From positions 1-64,000 of the forward strand of contig CAIMFY010000082.1 of assembly GCA_903840415.1 (NCBI GenBank): a stretch of DNA of 64,000 nt. Reading direction: 5' to 3'. The notes under the pieces were generated by a model, which ran no database searches, had not been told where the DNA came from, and saw nothing but the letters and a program-made list of their open reading frames with translations. Position 1 is the stretch's first letter. Each line of letters begins with the position of its first letter. The translations under genes and the position numbers were made by a program. The DNA is from an uncultured Opitutia bacterium (GTDB lineage: Bacteria; Verrucomicrobiota; Verrucomicrobiia; Opitutales; Opitutaceae). Positions 27,391 to 35,264 of the stretch are shown here, in pieces.

Positions 27391-28190
27391 ATGAAGCCTT
27401 TCGCCCGGAGCTTCTGCATCGCATTGCGCTCGTGATGATCTTGGGCGCGGCCGGCGCGCTCGGAGGTGCGGGTGACTTTCAATTCTTCGATGATTTGATC
27501 GATAGTCGTCGCGGTGCTCGGAACGTCTTTGGTGATCGGCATGCAGCCGAGTGAGCGAAAGCGGCGGCCGTTTCTGGCGAAATACATCCCGGGCAGCGGG
27601 ATTTTTTCACGATCACAATAGCGCCAGATATCGATTTCGGTCCAGTCGAGGAGTGGTTGCACGCGGACGTGTTCTCCGGGACCGACCTCGGTCGTGAAGT
27701 GGTTCCAGAACTCGGGCGGCTGATCCTTGTAGTCCCACTCGAACTCGGCGTTGCGCGGCGAAAAGTAGCGCTCCTTGGCGCGCGTCGAATCCTCATCGCG
27801 GCGGATGCCGGTGATGAGCGCGTCGAACTTGTGGAGGCCGAGGACTTGTTGGAGGGCGACCGATTTCAGCTCGTGCGTGACGGTGACCGGATCGGTCGTC
27901 TCGTAGCCGATGCCGCGGGCGCGCGCCTCAGTGTTGATGTGGACGATGAGCTCGAGGCCGTAGTGCTGCTGCGCCCAAGCCCGGAACTCGAGCATCTCGG
28001 GAAACTCGTAGGTCGTATCGACATGGATGACCGGAAACGGGATGTGGCCGGTGAAGGATTTTTTCGCGAGCCAGAGGAGGACATTGGAGTCCTTGCCCAT
28101 CGACCACAACATGCCGACCTTGCCGAAGGCGTGATACGCCTCGCGCAGGAGGTAGATGCTGTGGGATTCGAGTTCGTCGAGATGGCTCAT
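27387..28190 (-). CDS. cysD: Sulfate adenylyltransferase subunit 2
   Basis: 267 residues, the small catalytic subunit of ATP sulfurylase (PAPS reductase-like N-type ATP pyrophosphatase fold). Visible are SHLDELESHSIYLLREAY, the SMGKDS pyrophosphatase loop (WSMGKDSNVLLWLA), HVDTTYEFPEM, GIRRDEDSTRAKER and the C-terminal GRAQDHHERNAMQKLRAKGFM. It works with CysN to form APS from ATP and sulfate. It lies 41 bases after cysH and overlaps cysNC by four bases. Confidence 0.95.
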   Translation of the reverse strand: MSHLDELESHSIYLLREAYHAFGKVGMLWSMGKDSNVLLWLAKKSFTGHIPFPVIHVDTTYEFPEMLEFRAWAQQHYGLELIVHINTEARARGIGYETTDPVTVTHELKSVALQQVLGLHKFDALITGIRRDEDSTRAKERYFSPRNAEFEWDYKDQPPEFWNHFTTEVGPGEHVRVQPLLDWTEIDIWRYCDREKIPLPGMYFARNGRRFRSLGCMPITKDVPSTATTIDQIIEELKVTRTSERAGRAQDHHERNAMQKLRAKGFM

Positions 28191-28231
28191 CTGTAAAATG
28201 GAACGGAGAAAATCGAGAAATCAGGCAGCGG

Positions 28232-28960
28232 TCAAATACCCGTGCCGCCGGTTTCTTCGTGGAGGCCGCACTCGCGTTTGAGGCCGAAAAAGCGCGTCTG
28301 CTCCGGCGTGAGGTCGGCGGTGAGCGGGCGGCTGGTGTGCGTGTCGCCGATCGAAACGTAGCCGTGGTGCCAGAGCGGGTGGTAGGGCAGGTGGTGTTTT
28401 TCGAGGTAGCGGTGAACGTCACGGTCGGTCCAATCAATGATCGGATGAATTTTCACGCGGCCGTCTTGGCGGCGGACGATGTCGAGGCGTTCGCGCGAGC
28501 CGGCCTGCACGCGGCGGAGGCCGGCAAGCCAGGCGCGTGCGCCGAGTTCGTGGAGTGCGCGGTGCATGGGCTCGACTTTGACGAGGTGGTTATAGCGGGC
28601 GAGGGCGTCGGGACCTTGCGTCCACAGCGGGCCGTGACGCGCTTCGAGCCACGCGGATGAAAGCGTAGGCCGGTAAACACGGAGGTTAAGATTGAGTTTG
28701 GCGGTAAGTTCGTCGGCGAAGCGGTAGGTCTCGGGAAACAGATAACCGGTATCGATAAGCACGACCGGGAGGCCCGGCACGACACGTGTGACGAGGCTGA
28801 GCATAGCAGCGGCCTGCGCACCGAAACTTGAGCTGAGGACGAGTGCGCCGCCGAATTCCGCGGCAGCCCACGCAACGCGAGCCTCGGCCGAAGCGGACGC
28901 AAGCGAGGCGTTCACCGCGGCGAGGTCAGCCGCGGGTAAATCTTTTTCCGCAGTGACCAT
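28232..28960 (-). CDS. cysH: Phosphoadenylyl-sulfate (PAPS) reductase
   Basis: 242 residues. The pyrophosphatase loop SSSFGAQ, the DTGYLFPETYRF segment, and the catalytic ECGLHEE tail (KRECGLHEETGG) are present. The paired cysteines (CC and CxxC) that bind the [4Fe-4S] cluster of APS reductases are absent: the corresponding region reads EPMHRALHELGARAW with no Cys pair. So this should be the thioredoxin-dependent PAPS-reducing type, consistent with an APS kinase domain in CysNC. The ATG at 28960 lies three bases after the stop of a Cys-rich upstream frame. Confidence 0.92.
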   Translation of the reverse strand: MVTAEKDLPAADLAAVNASLASASAEARVAWAAAEFGGALVLSSSFGAQAAAMLSLVTRVVPGLPVVLIDTGYLFPETYRFADELTAKLNLNLRVYRPTLSSAWLEARHGPLWTQGPDALARYNHLVKVEPMHRALHELGARAWLAGLRRVQAGSRERLDIVRRQDGRVKIHPIIDWTDRDVHRYLEKHHLPYHPLWHHGYVSIGDTHTSRPLTADLTPEQTRFFGLKRECGLHEETGGTGI

Positions 28961-28963
28961 CGT

Positions 28964-29041
28964 CTAGTCGAAGCAGCAGCAGCACGCGCGCGTGACACAG
29001 GTCACGTCGAACACGCAGGCGATGGTGCGGAGAAATTTCAC
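28964..29041 (-). CDS. Cysteine-rich leader peptide upstream of cysH
   Basis: A 25-codon frame from GTG at 29041 to TAG at 28964-28966. It encodes six cysteines in 25 residues and ends ACCCCFD: four consecutive TGC codons at 28973-28984. The stop is separated from the cysH ATG by one codon, so the frame is placed to act in cis on the first gene of a cysteine-making operon. Upstream the same frame stays open to a TGA at 29162-29164 and holds five more Cys codons, so a longer product from another GTG (29122) is possible. No purine-rich ribosome binding site decides the start. It is interpreted as a cysteine-sensing leader; the peptide itself is unlikely to have another job. Confidence 0.7.
   Translation of the reverse strand: MKFLRTIACVFDVTCVTRACCCCFD
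28991..29006 (-). promoter_or_regulatory. Hairpin within the Cys leader, just before the Cys run
   Basis: On the transcribed strand the bases cgtgac and gtcacg (6-bp arms, 4-base loop) form a stem that ends 6 bases before the first codon of the four-Cys run. A ribosome paused on those codons would have melted it. As double-stranded DNA the same TGAC-N4-GTCA symmetry could instead be a regulator binding site. I cannot tell which applies. Confidence 0.4.
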
Positions 29042-29198
29042 GGAGGCGCAACGTGCGCAGGGCCTCGCGCCCCGGCAAACGCGTTTGCTGTCATATCTCG
29101 TGGCGCACAGTGAACCGAGCACGATGGTAGAAAAGAGATTGGTTACGCAGTGCGATGACGGTCAGGGTTTTCGGTCCCACGAAGCGGTTGGCGATACT

Positions 29199-29219
29199 TT
29201 GAACTCGCATTGAGTTCAA
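29199..29219. promoter_or_regulatory. 8-bp inverted repeat after cysE
   Basis: Perfect arms ttgaactc and gagttcaa around a 5-base spacer, beginning 3 bases beyond the cysE stop and about 180 bases ahead of the Cys leader start (minus strand). The arms lack the GC-rich stem and U-run of an intrinsic terminator. An operator for the cysH operon is therefore an option. Confidence 0.35.
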
Positions 29220-29221
29220 TA

Positions 29222-30235
29222 TCAGATCTGCCACTCGCCATCTGGCACGACGGGGCTACCGTGGCCAACAAGAATATCGTTCTTGCGACGGCTACGGATA
29301 ACAACGCTGTCACCTTTGAACAGGGCGACGGAGTCGGCGGGGATCGATCTCATTAGCCAGACGTTGGAGCCGATGATTGAGTGTGCGCCGACCGTAGTGT
29401 CGCCACCAAGGATCGTGGCGTGCGCGTAGATCGTGACGTGGTCGCCGATGTCGGGATGGCGTTTCACGCCTTTGACGGGCTGACCGTGTTCGTCGATCTC
29501 GAAGGATTTCGCACCGAGGGTAACGCCTTGGTAGATTTTGACGTGTGAGCCGACGGTCGCAGTTTCCCCGATCACGACGCCGGTGCAGTGGTCAATGAAG
29601 AAGTAGTCGCCGAGCCGCGCGCCGGGATGGATATCGCAGCCGGTGCGTTCGTGACCATATTCAGTGAGCATGCGCGGGAGTAAAGGAACACCAAGATGAT
29701 AGAGCACGTGAGCGAGTCTCTGTAGTGAAATTACCAGCACACAGGGATACGCGACAATGATTTCCTCAACGCTTCGCGCCGCCGGATCGCCTTGATAGGC
29801 GGCGACAACATCGGTCTGAATCAGCTTTCGCAATGCGGGAAGCTGGGCGAGGAACGTGGTGGCGCGCTCCCTCGCCTGCGCGGCAGGAGCTTCCACTTTG
29901 GCGAAGCGAAAACATTTTTCGATTTCAGCGACCAGGCGCTCATCGAGCTGGGAGATCAGTTGTGCGACGTAAGTCGGTAGGGCAACCTCGGTCAGGCCTT
30001 GGACCTCAAAATAGCCCGGAAAGAGTAGGAGCATGCAGTCGACGGCCAGTTGGTTGACGGACGCCTGCGAGGGGAGGTTGACGCCATCGACATGATTGAT
30101 GCCGCCGTCGCTGCGGTAGGATTCGAGGAGGGCAAGCTTGAGATCTTGGAGGTGCATGGCGGCGTGAGCCAGTGATCGTTGAAGTGAATCGCCCGAATGC
30201 AAGCGAGCCTGAATCGCGGTTGTGACGGTAGGCAT
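29222..30235 (-). CDS. cysE: Serine O-acetyltransferase (EpsC-type)
   Basis: 337 residues from the ATG at 30235. The C-terminal left-handed beta-helix (hexapeptide repeats from about residue 195: GCDIHPGARLGDYFFIDHCTG, GVVIGETATVGSHVKIYQGVTLG, IYAHATILGGDTTVG) carries the catalytic His and Asp. The long helical N-terminal region (about 190 residues) is that of the EpsC form rather than the short E. coli CysE. The product, O-acetylserine, is the sulfide acceptor for cysteine synthesis. It is the first gene of the sulfate block by strand order, 180 bases ahead of the Cys leader. Confidence 0.92.
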   Translation of the reverse strand: MPTVTTAIQARLHSGDSLQRSLAHAAMHLQDLKLALLESYRSDGGINHVDGVNLPSQASVNQLAVDCMLLLFPGYFEVQGLTEVALPTYVAQLISQLDERLVAEIEKCFRFAKVEAPAAQARERATTFLAQLPALRKLIQTDVVAAYQGDPAARSVEEIIVAYPCVLVISLQRLAHVLYHLGVPLLPRMLTEYGHERTGCDIHPGARLGDYFFIDHCTGVVIGETATVGSHVKIYQGVTLGAKSFEIDEHGQPVKGVKRHPDIGDHVTIYAHATILGGDTTVGAHSIIGSNVWLMRSIPADSVALFKGDSVVIRSRRKNDILVGHGSPVVPDGEWQI

Positions 30236-30386
30236 GGTGCCGCGTGCATTGCTGAGTAATGTCCACAAGCGACTGGATCTGCGCGCCGTCCTGTGGCGGG
30301 CCTATCAGACGCATAGGTAAAATCCGCAATTGCGGGTCTATGATCTGGACTTGCCTGACCGACCCATTGCGCCTGTTCTATTTTAC

Positions 30387-30815
30387 ATGAAATTCACGAT
30401 CCAAGCTCTCGTGGTAATTGGAGTGATTTCAATTGGGCCACTTCATCAGTGCGATGTGCGTTCGGCCGAACTTCGCTGTCAGGGTGCTTCTGCAACATCG
30501 ACCGCCTCGTTCGGTAACTCCAATGACTGCCTCATTTGCCACGATGGGGTCATTGCAAGAAGTGCCTTTCCAGTTGGATTGGGAGAATCGAACTACAGCC
30601 AACAAGGCAATCACCCTGTGTTGGTTTCCTACGAGAATGCTCATTCGCGAAATCCGGCAGCGTTTGTGCCGCTAACAGCGTTGGATCCCAAACTCCAGTT
30701 GGTAGACGGAAAAGTCCAATGCATCACTTGCCACGCGCTATCATCCAAACAGGAGTGGACCGCGATTTCACTCACGGGGAAAGCCGATCTCTGTTTGGGT
30801 TGCCACAAAAAGTAG
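30387..30815 (+). CDS. Small exported tri-heme cytochrome c
   Basis: 142 residues from the ATG at 30387, which gives the signal sequence FTIQALVVIGVISIG. Three heme-attachment motifs are present: CLICH, CITCH and CLGCH (the last almost at the C-terminus, CLGCHKK). The spacing and the NHPVLVSYE segment resemble the paired-CXXCH cytochromes further along the island (35265, 40880), of which this looks like a shorter relative. It is the first gene of the AT-richer island and is separated from the next by 441 bases. Likely a periplasmic electron carrier. Confidence 0.8.
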   Translation: MKFTIQALVVIGVISIGPLHQCDVRSAELRCQGASATSTASFGNSNDCLICHDGVIARSAFPVGLGESNYSQQGNHPVLVSYENAHSRNPAAFVPLTALDPKLQLVDGKVQCITCHALSSKQEWTAISLTGKADLCLGCHKK

Positions 30816-31256
30816 ACTGGTCGCAGTTGCTGAGTAGAGCTGACTTTGGTCGATTGGCTGAAACAGAGCGGAATCAGGCAAATTTTGATCGTCGCCGAAC
30901 GGGGTTCGTCGAGAGACGTAATTGAGATTCGGTGGCGCGACAACTCCATGCGTGCAGGCAAATAGGGCCATTTGTTGATGGCAGATCGTAAAATGAATCT
31001 AAATACTGGGTGGAAAGGGCTCGCAAGTGGTCCTGATGATTGACGGTAAAATGACCTGAGGATTGCCTCCGCTCGTGCGGCCTCAGAAAAACTTTTGGCA
31101 GATTCTCGGCTCTAACTCAGACCTCGAAATGGCGTCTGGGGCCTTTCCGCTAGGGCTCAATGTCCCTCGTGAGGGCGCCAGCCTCCGTTTGCCAAATAGT
31201 TCTGGGGGTTTCTAGGGAGCACGAGTGCGATGCTGAATCGCTCGTGAAAATGCCGT
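30816..31256. other. 441-base intergenic region with no gene recognised
   Basis: I see no convincing coding sequence here. A nine-base direct repeat, gtaaaatga, occurs at 30988-30996 and 31046-31054. A stem with arms ctgagg/cctcag and an inner ccgc/gcgg pair occurs near 31056-31086; it is followed by a run of A rather than T on the plus strand. The promoter of the large cytochrome gene must lie here or further upstream, but I cannot pick a -35/-10 pair with confidence. Confidence 0.4.
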
Positions 31257-34200
31257 GTGAAATACAGCGATTTCTTCCAGTTTGATCTGACCGATCGTAG
31301 AGTCCGACTCTGCGAAGCCGATCACGAGGACGAAGCCCGCCGTCTTGTCTCCCACTATTCGGTCTCAATGGGGATGGCGACTCGTCTCAAGAGTCAGATC
31401 TTTCCTGTCTTGCAACTCGACAGTGCCTTGGGCGGCAAAGCGCTATTGTTGGTCGGTCCTAGTGGGGTAGGCAAAAGTCATCTGTTGGCTGCGATTTCTA
31501 GTATCGGTGAGCGTGGAGAGTTGACCGAAAATGTGACGAATCAGAACGCGCTCATCACTAGGGATGGTTCCGAGGATGAGGGGGTTGTTGGAGTGGGGAA
31601 AATAGCCGGTCGCTTTTGTGTGATCCGCGCAACGGTAGATCTGGCGGCGAAATCGCTTCGAGAATTCCTAGTTGGCCAGTTTGAGCTATTCCTCGCTAAG
31701 CAGGAAATCTCGTATCGTTTTTCCCTTGAGTTTAGGCGCCCAGATTCGAAGGCGAGCTTTGACGATATGATGGCGGCATTTCACGAGAAGTTTCCGGAGC
31801 ACGGATTGATGGTAGTGATCGATGACCTGCTTGATTTCTTAAAATCCAGAAACGCTGAAGACCTGGACGACAGTTTGGGTTTTCTTGCTGATCTGTGTGA
31901 AGCGAGTCGGGATCTGAGATTCCGTTTCATCGCGGCCGCTCGTGAATCCATTTTCGATTGTTCCCAACTCAGCGCCGCTACTAATCACCTCCAACGCTTA
32001 CGACATCTATGCGTCGAGGTGGTGCTTGAAAAACAGGACCTGCATTTTGCGAAAGTCGCTCGATTGGTGCACAAGACGCCTGAACAACGGGGATTAGTCG
32101 ACCGACACCTTACTAAATTTGCCAAGTTTTACAGTCAGATGGGCGAGAGAATGGGTGAATTTGTTGATCTATTTCCAATTCACCCCGACTACATCGGTCT
32201 ATTGGGAAGATATTCTGCGCGAGTCGCTGACTTTCAGATTCTTTCGGAGGCTGTGGGAAGGCGATTGGAAGATGAGGTGCCCACGAACGATCCTGGCATT
32301 ATAGCCTATGATAACCATTGGAATGAACTCTGCATTGTGCCGACTGGCAGTGACGAGCACGAGTTAGTTGCAGTACAAAAATTTAGCCGCTTGCTAGAGC
32401 AACGTGTCGAGCGGTCTAATGAAGCGGTTGAAACCAAAGCGATAGCGAGGCGCATAATTCGTGCAATCTCAGTTCAACGTTTGGCCGCAAGCGATATGTA
32501 TTGCGAGTGTGGAGTAACGCCGGACGAGCTTCGAGAATCACTTTGCTTGTATTATCCGGATCTTGACGTTAGTGATAGAGACCCATCCGAAGCGCTTCTG
32601 GTCCAAGTGAAGCAAGCGCTGGAAGCAATATGTCAGGGTAATAACGACAGTCTGCTTACGGTTCATTGCCGGAATAATCAGTATCACCTCCACTTCCGGA
32701 AATTCCGGCGTTTCATCAAACCGGAGTTGATACTTCACTGGGTCAACGCACTTCCCTTTCTGTTGTTGATGGTGACCGGTGGGGTCATGTTAGGTTCGAG
32801 GTTCAGTCATCTCGATCGCCAACTGTTCAGTTGGGCTGTAACGTTACACAAGGCATGTGCCTTCACATGGTTGCTCGGACTGCCGTTGAGCTTGTCGTCG
32901 CGTCCCAAATTTCATTGGAGAAATATTCGCACCTTCTTCACTTGGGGTGCTAAGGACGCAGCATGGATGATCCAGTCCGCGCGTAGCCTTTACAATAAGT
33001 CGGCGGTCATCCCACCAGCCGGCCGTTTTAACACTGGTCAGAAGATCAATGCCTGCCTAGTCATATTATATTACTTCGGATTTGGCGCGACAGGTGTGTT
33101 AATGTTCTCGAAGGGGACGATTCTTTTCCCGTGGTACATTCATACGGCGCTGTTTTTCTCCGCTATGGGATCGGTCGGCGGCCATCTCTTTCTGGCGTTG
33201 ATCAATCCGAGCACCCGCATCGCTATCGCGGGGATTTTTCATGGCTGGGCGCCGATGAAATACGTCGAGCACCATCACGCGCTGAGTCTCCCTAAGTCGC
33301 TACAGTCACACGCTGAAAAGGATAGTGCTAGAGCTGTCGCCGAGGAAGTATTTGTATCTAAGGTAGAAGTTGGTGTCCTCGTCGGCACCATTCTCCTGGC
33401 TGGCGCAGGAATTTTCGCGTTCGGTCAGGGACGGATGGCGACTGCAAAAAATCAATTTGATAAAGGTTTCGCCGACTTGATTCAGCCGAGTCAACTCACC
33501 ACCAAGCACCGTATCGGTCCCACAGCTGAATCATGCACGAAGTGTCATCTTTTTACTGGAGAGATACCAAACCAGAAGTGCGAGCAATGCCATCTCGACG
33601 TAAAATCCCGCCGTGCGGAACATATTGGCTTTCATGGCACGCTCAAAGGAGATTGCCGGTCCTGCCACCGCGAACATCGCGAGCATACTGCGCCGCTCGT
33701 GCCGTTGGACCGGAACAAATTCGATCACAATGAGGCTCTTTTCAAATTAGAGGGCAAGCATGCCGCAGTGAAATGCGAAGATTGCCACAAAGAGACTCGA
33801 AAGCCCGACACGCCTGGAATTTATTACATCGGGCTAAAACACGACAAATGCGCAGATTGTCATCGCGATCAGCATGCCGGGCAATTCGCAGCAAAGTGTG
33901 AAACGTGTCACACCCCTGCTGGCTGGACGGGAAAGAATCTAAAATTTCGACACGAGAAGGACTCTGAATTTCCCTTGGCTGGTCTTCATGCAACGGTGGA
34001 ATGCCGGAAGTGCCATCAACCGCCCAAGACTGCTGATTCAGTTGGTTTGGCCAAGTTTAAAGGACTACCGAAGGACTGTGCGGGGTGTCATGAGGATCCT
34101 CATCGTGGGCAGTTTGCGACCCGATGCAGTGATTGCCATACGCCAGTCGGGTGGCATGGGAAGAATCTAAATTTTGTCCACGATAAGAACTCGAGGTTTT

Positions 34201-35006
34201 TATTGGTCGCAAGTCACGCTCAGGTTGCGTGTGAAAAATGTCATCAGCCTTTAAAGACTGGCGAGCCCCTTGGTCGGGCGCAGTTTCGTGGTTTAAAGAC
34301 AGAATGCGCTGACTGTCACCAGGATCCTCATCGTGGGCAGTTTGCACGTGACTGCACAAAATGCCACGCAACACCAAACACGTGGGCAGTGACCGCTCTT
34401 AAGTTTGAGCATGATCGTGACACAGAATTTACCCTTCTAGGGAAACACTCGTCGGTTGATTGCATCAAATGTCATAAGCCTCGTGCAGAGGACGGTTCAC
34501 TTGCCTCGGCCAAGTTTAAGAGTCTCGAGACTGCGTGCTCAAGTTGTCATGCGATAAAGCATCCCGAATGGTATGGTTCCACCTGCACAGCCTGTCATAC
34601 TCCCTCAAATTGGATTCAAAAGGAGCCGACTTTTGATCATACTCGTGACGCTCGATTCGAGTTGGCTGGCAAGCACTTCGTGGCCAAGTGCAGCGCCTGC
34701 CACACAGACAAGATCTTTGCCGTTCTAGATCATTCCGCCCGACGGAATTTCACCTGCCTCACATGTCATCAGAAGGATGAACCGCACAAGAGCACTTTAG
34801 GCACAAATTGCTCTCAATGTCACAGTCCCATTGGCTGGAAAGGAGAAGATCTCCTGTTTGACCATAACACCATGGCGAGCTTTGGATTGAATGCCGATCA
34901 CGAAAATGTATCCTGTGTGAAGTGTCACAAAAATAGAGTTTGGAAGCCCTTGGATTCCGCCTGTTCCAGCTGCCATACAAAATTCTTTTTGGATAGCAGA
35001 AAATAA
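31257..35006 (+). CDS. DUF6079 (PglY-like) ATPase fused to cytochrome b and 20-heme cytochrome c
   Basis: One uninterrupted frame, 1249 residues, start GTG at 31257 (TGA lies in frame just upstream). Residues 1-480 follow the DUF6079 ATPase from its first residues: MKYSDFFQFD, Walker A GPSGVGKS (67-74), Walker B VVIDDLLDF (about 186-194), FRFIAAARESIF, DLFPIHPDYIG, GIIAYDNHW and ISVQRLAASDMY. From about 490 it becomes a four-helix FdhI/HydC-type cytochrome b with one His per helix (ILHWVNALPF, TLHKACAF, YIHTALFF, GGHLFLAL) ending in VEHHHALSLP. A fifth helix (about 703-722) follows, then 20 CXXCH sites from 760 to 1240, partly as 76-residue tri-heme repeats. Five helices put the ATPase in the cytoplasm and the c-hemes in the periplasm. 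It is likely a quinol-linked electron exporter; the ATPase's purpose is unknown. Confidence 0.85.
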   Translation: MKYSDFFQFDLTDRRVRLCEADHEDEARRLVSHYSVSMGMATRLKSQIFPVLQLDSALGGKALLLVGPSGVGKSHLLAAISSIGERGELTENVTNQNALITRDGSEDEGVVGVGKIAGRFCVIRATVDLAAKSLREFLVGQFELFLAKQEISYRFSLEFRRPDSKASFDDMMAAFHEKFPEHGLMVVIDDLLDFLKSRNAEDLDDSLGFLADLCEASRDLRFRFIAAARESIFDCSQLSAATNHLQRLRHLCVEVVLEKQDLHFAKVARLVHKTPEQRGLVDRHLTKFAKFYSQMGERMGEFVDLFPIHPDYIGLLGRYSARVADFQILSEAVGRRLEDEVPTNDPGIIAYDNHWNELCIVPTGSDEHELVAVQKFSRLLEQRVERSNEAVETKAIARRIIRAISVQRLAASDMYCECGVTPDELRESLCLYYPDLDVSDRDPSEALLVQVKQALEAICQGNNDSLLTVHCRNNQYHLHFRKFRRFIKPELILHWVNALPFLLLMVTGGVMLGSRFSHLDRQLFSWAVTLHKACAFTWLLGLPLSLSSRPKFHWRNIRTFFTWGAKDAAWMIQSARSLYNKSAVIPPAGRFNTGQKINACLVILYYFGFGATGVLMFSKGTILFPWYIHTALFFSAMGSVGGHLFLALINPSTRIAIAGIFHGWAPMKYVEHHHALSLPKSLQSHAEKDSARAVAEEVFVSKVEVGVLVGTILLAGAGIFAFGQGRMATAKNQFDKGFADLIQPSQLTTKHRIGPTAESCTKCHLFTGEIPNQKCEQCHLDVKSRRAEHIGFHGTLKGDCRSCHREHREHTAPLVPLDRNKFDHNEALFKLEGKHAAVKCEDCHKETRKPDTPGIYYIGLKHDKCADCHRDQHAGQFAAKCETCHTPAGWTGKNLKFRHEKDSEFPLAGLHATVECRKCHQPPKTADSVGLAKFKGLPKDCAGCHEDPHRGQFATRCSDCHTPVGWHGKNLNFVHDKNSRFLLVASHAQVACEKCHQPLKTGEPLGRAQFRGLKTECADCHQDPHRGQFARDCTKCHATPNTWAVTALKFEHDRDTEFTLLGKHSSVDCIKCHKPRAEDGSLASAKFKSLETACSSCHAIKHPEWYGSTCTACHTPSNWIQKEPTFDHTRDARFELAGKHFVAKCSACHTDKIFAVLDHSARRNFTCLTCHQKDEPHKSTLGTNCSQCHSPIGWKGEDLLFDHNTMASFGLNADHENVSCVKCHKNRVWKPLDSACSSCHTKFFLDSRK

Positions 35007-35264
35007 TACCATCGGCAGTCGCTGCTGCGCGGTGTGACAAAACACAGGTAACCGTAGGTGTATAACAGAAGCAGCGCACACGCCATAGTCACGTGAAGCG
35101 TTTTTAGATTGATTTTACACTCAGCAACTGGACAGCAGTGTAAGCCACCTATACAAAGTTACCTATAACTCGATTTCCCATCCGCCCACAACCACCCAGA
35201 CACGGTATCCGAATCAATTCCGCGCTACCGTGATGACAGACAACTAACAATAATACCGATCAGT

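Noticed and set aside
28961-29221. SAM or other sulfur riboswitch ahead of the cysH operon
   Set aside because: No conserved SAM-riboswitch helices or core bases were recognised; the Cys-codon leader explains the region better.
30816-31256. Remnant of an insertion sequence at the left edge of the redox island
   Set aside because: Only a 9-base direct repeat was found; no transposase fragment or terminal inverted repeat.
31257-32700. A BREX or other phage-defence operon suggested by the DUF6079 domain
   Set aside because: No methylase, PglX, PglZ, BrxL or other defence gene is near; all neighbours are redox proteins. Only the ATPase domain recalls BREX.
35007-35264. A promoter or terminator in the 258-base gap after the fusion gene
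   Set aside because: AT-rich with only short, weak inverted repeats; no convincing element could be chosen.
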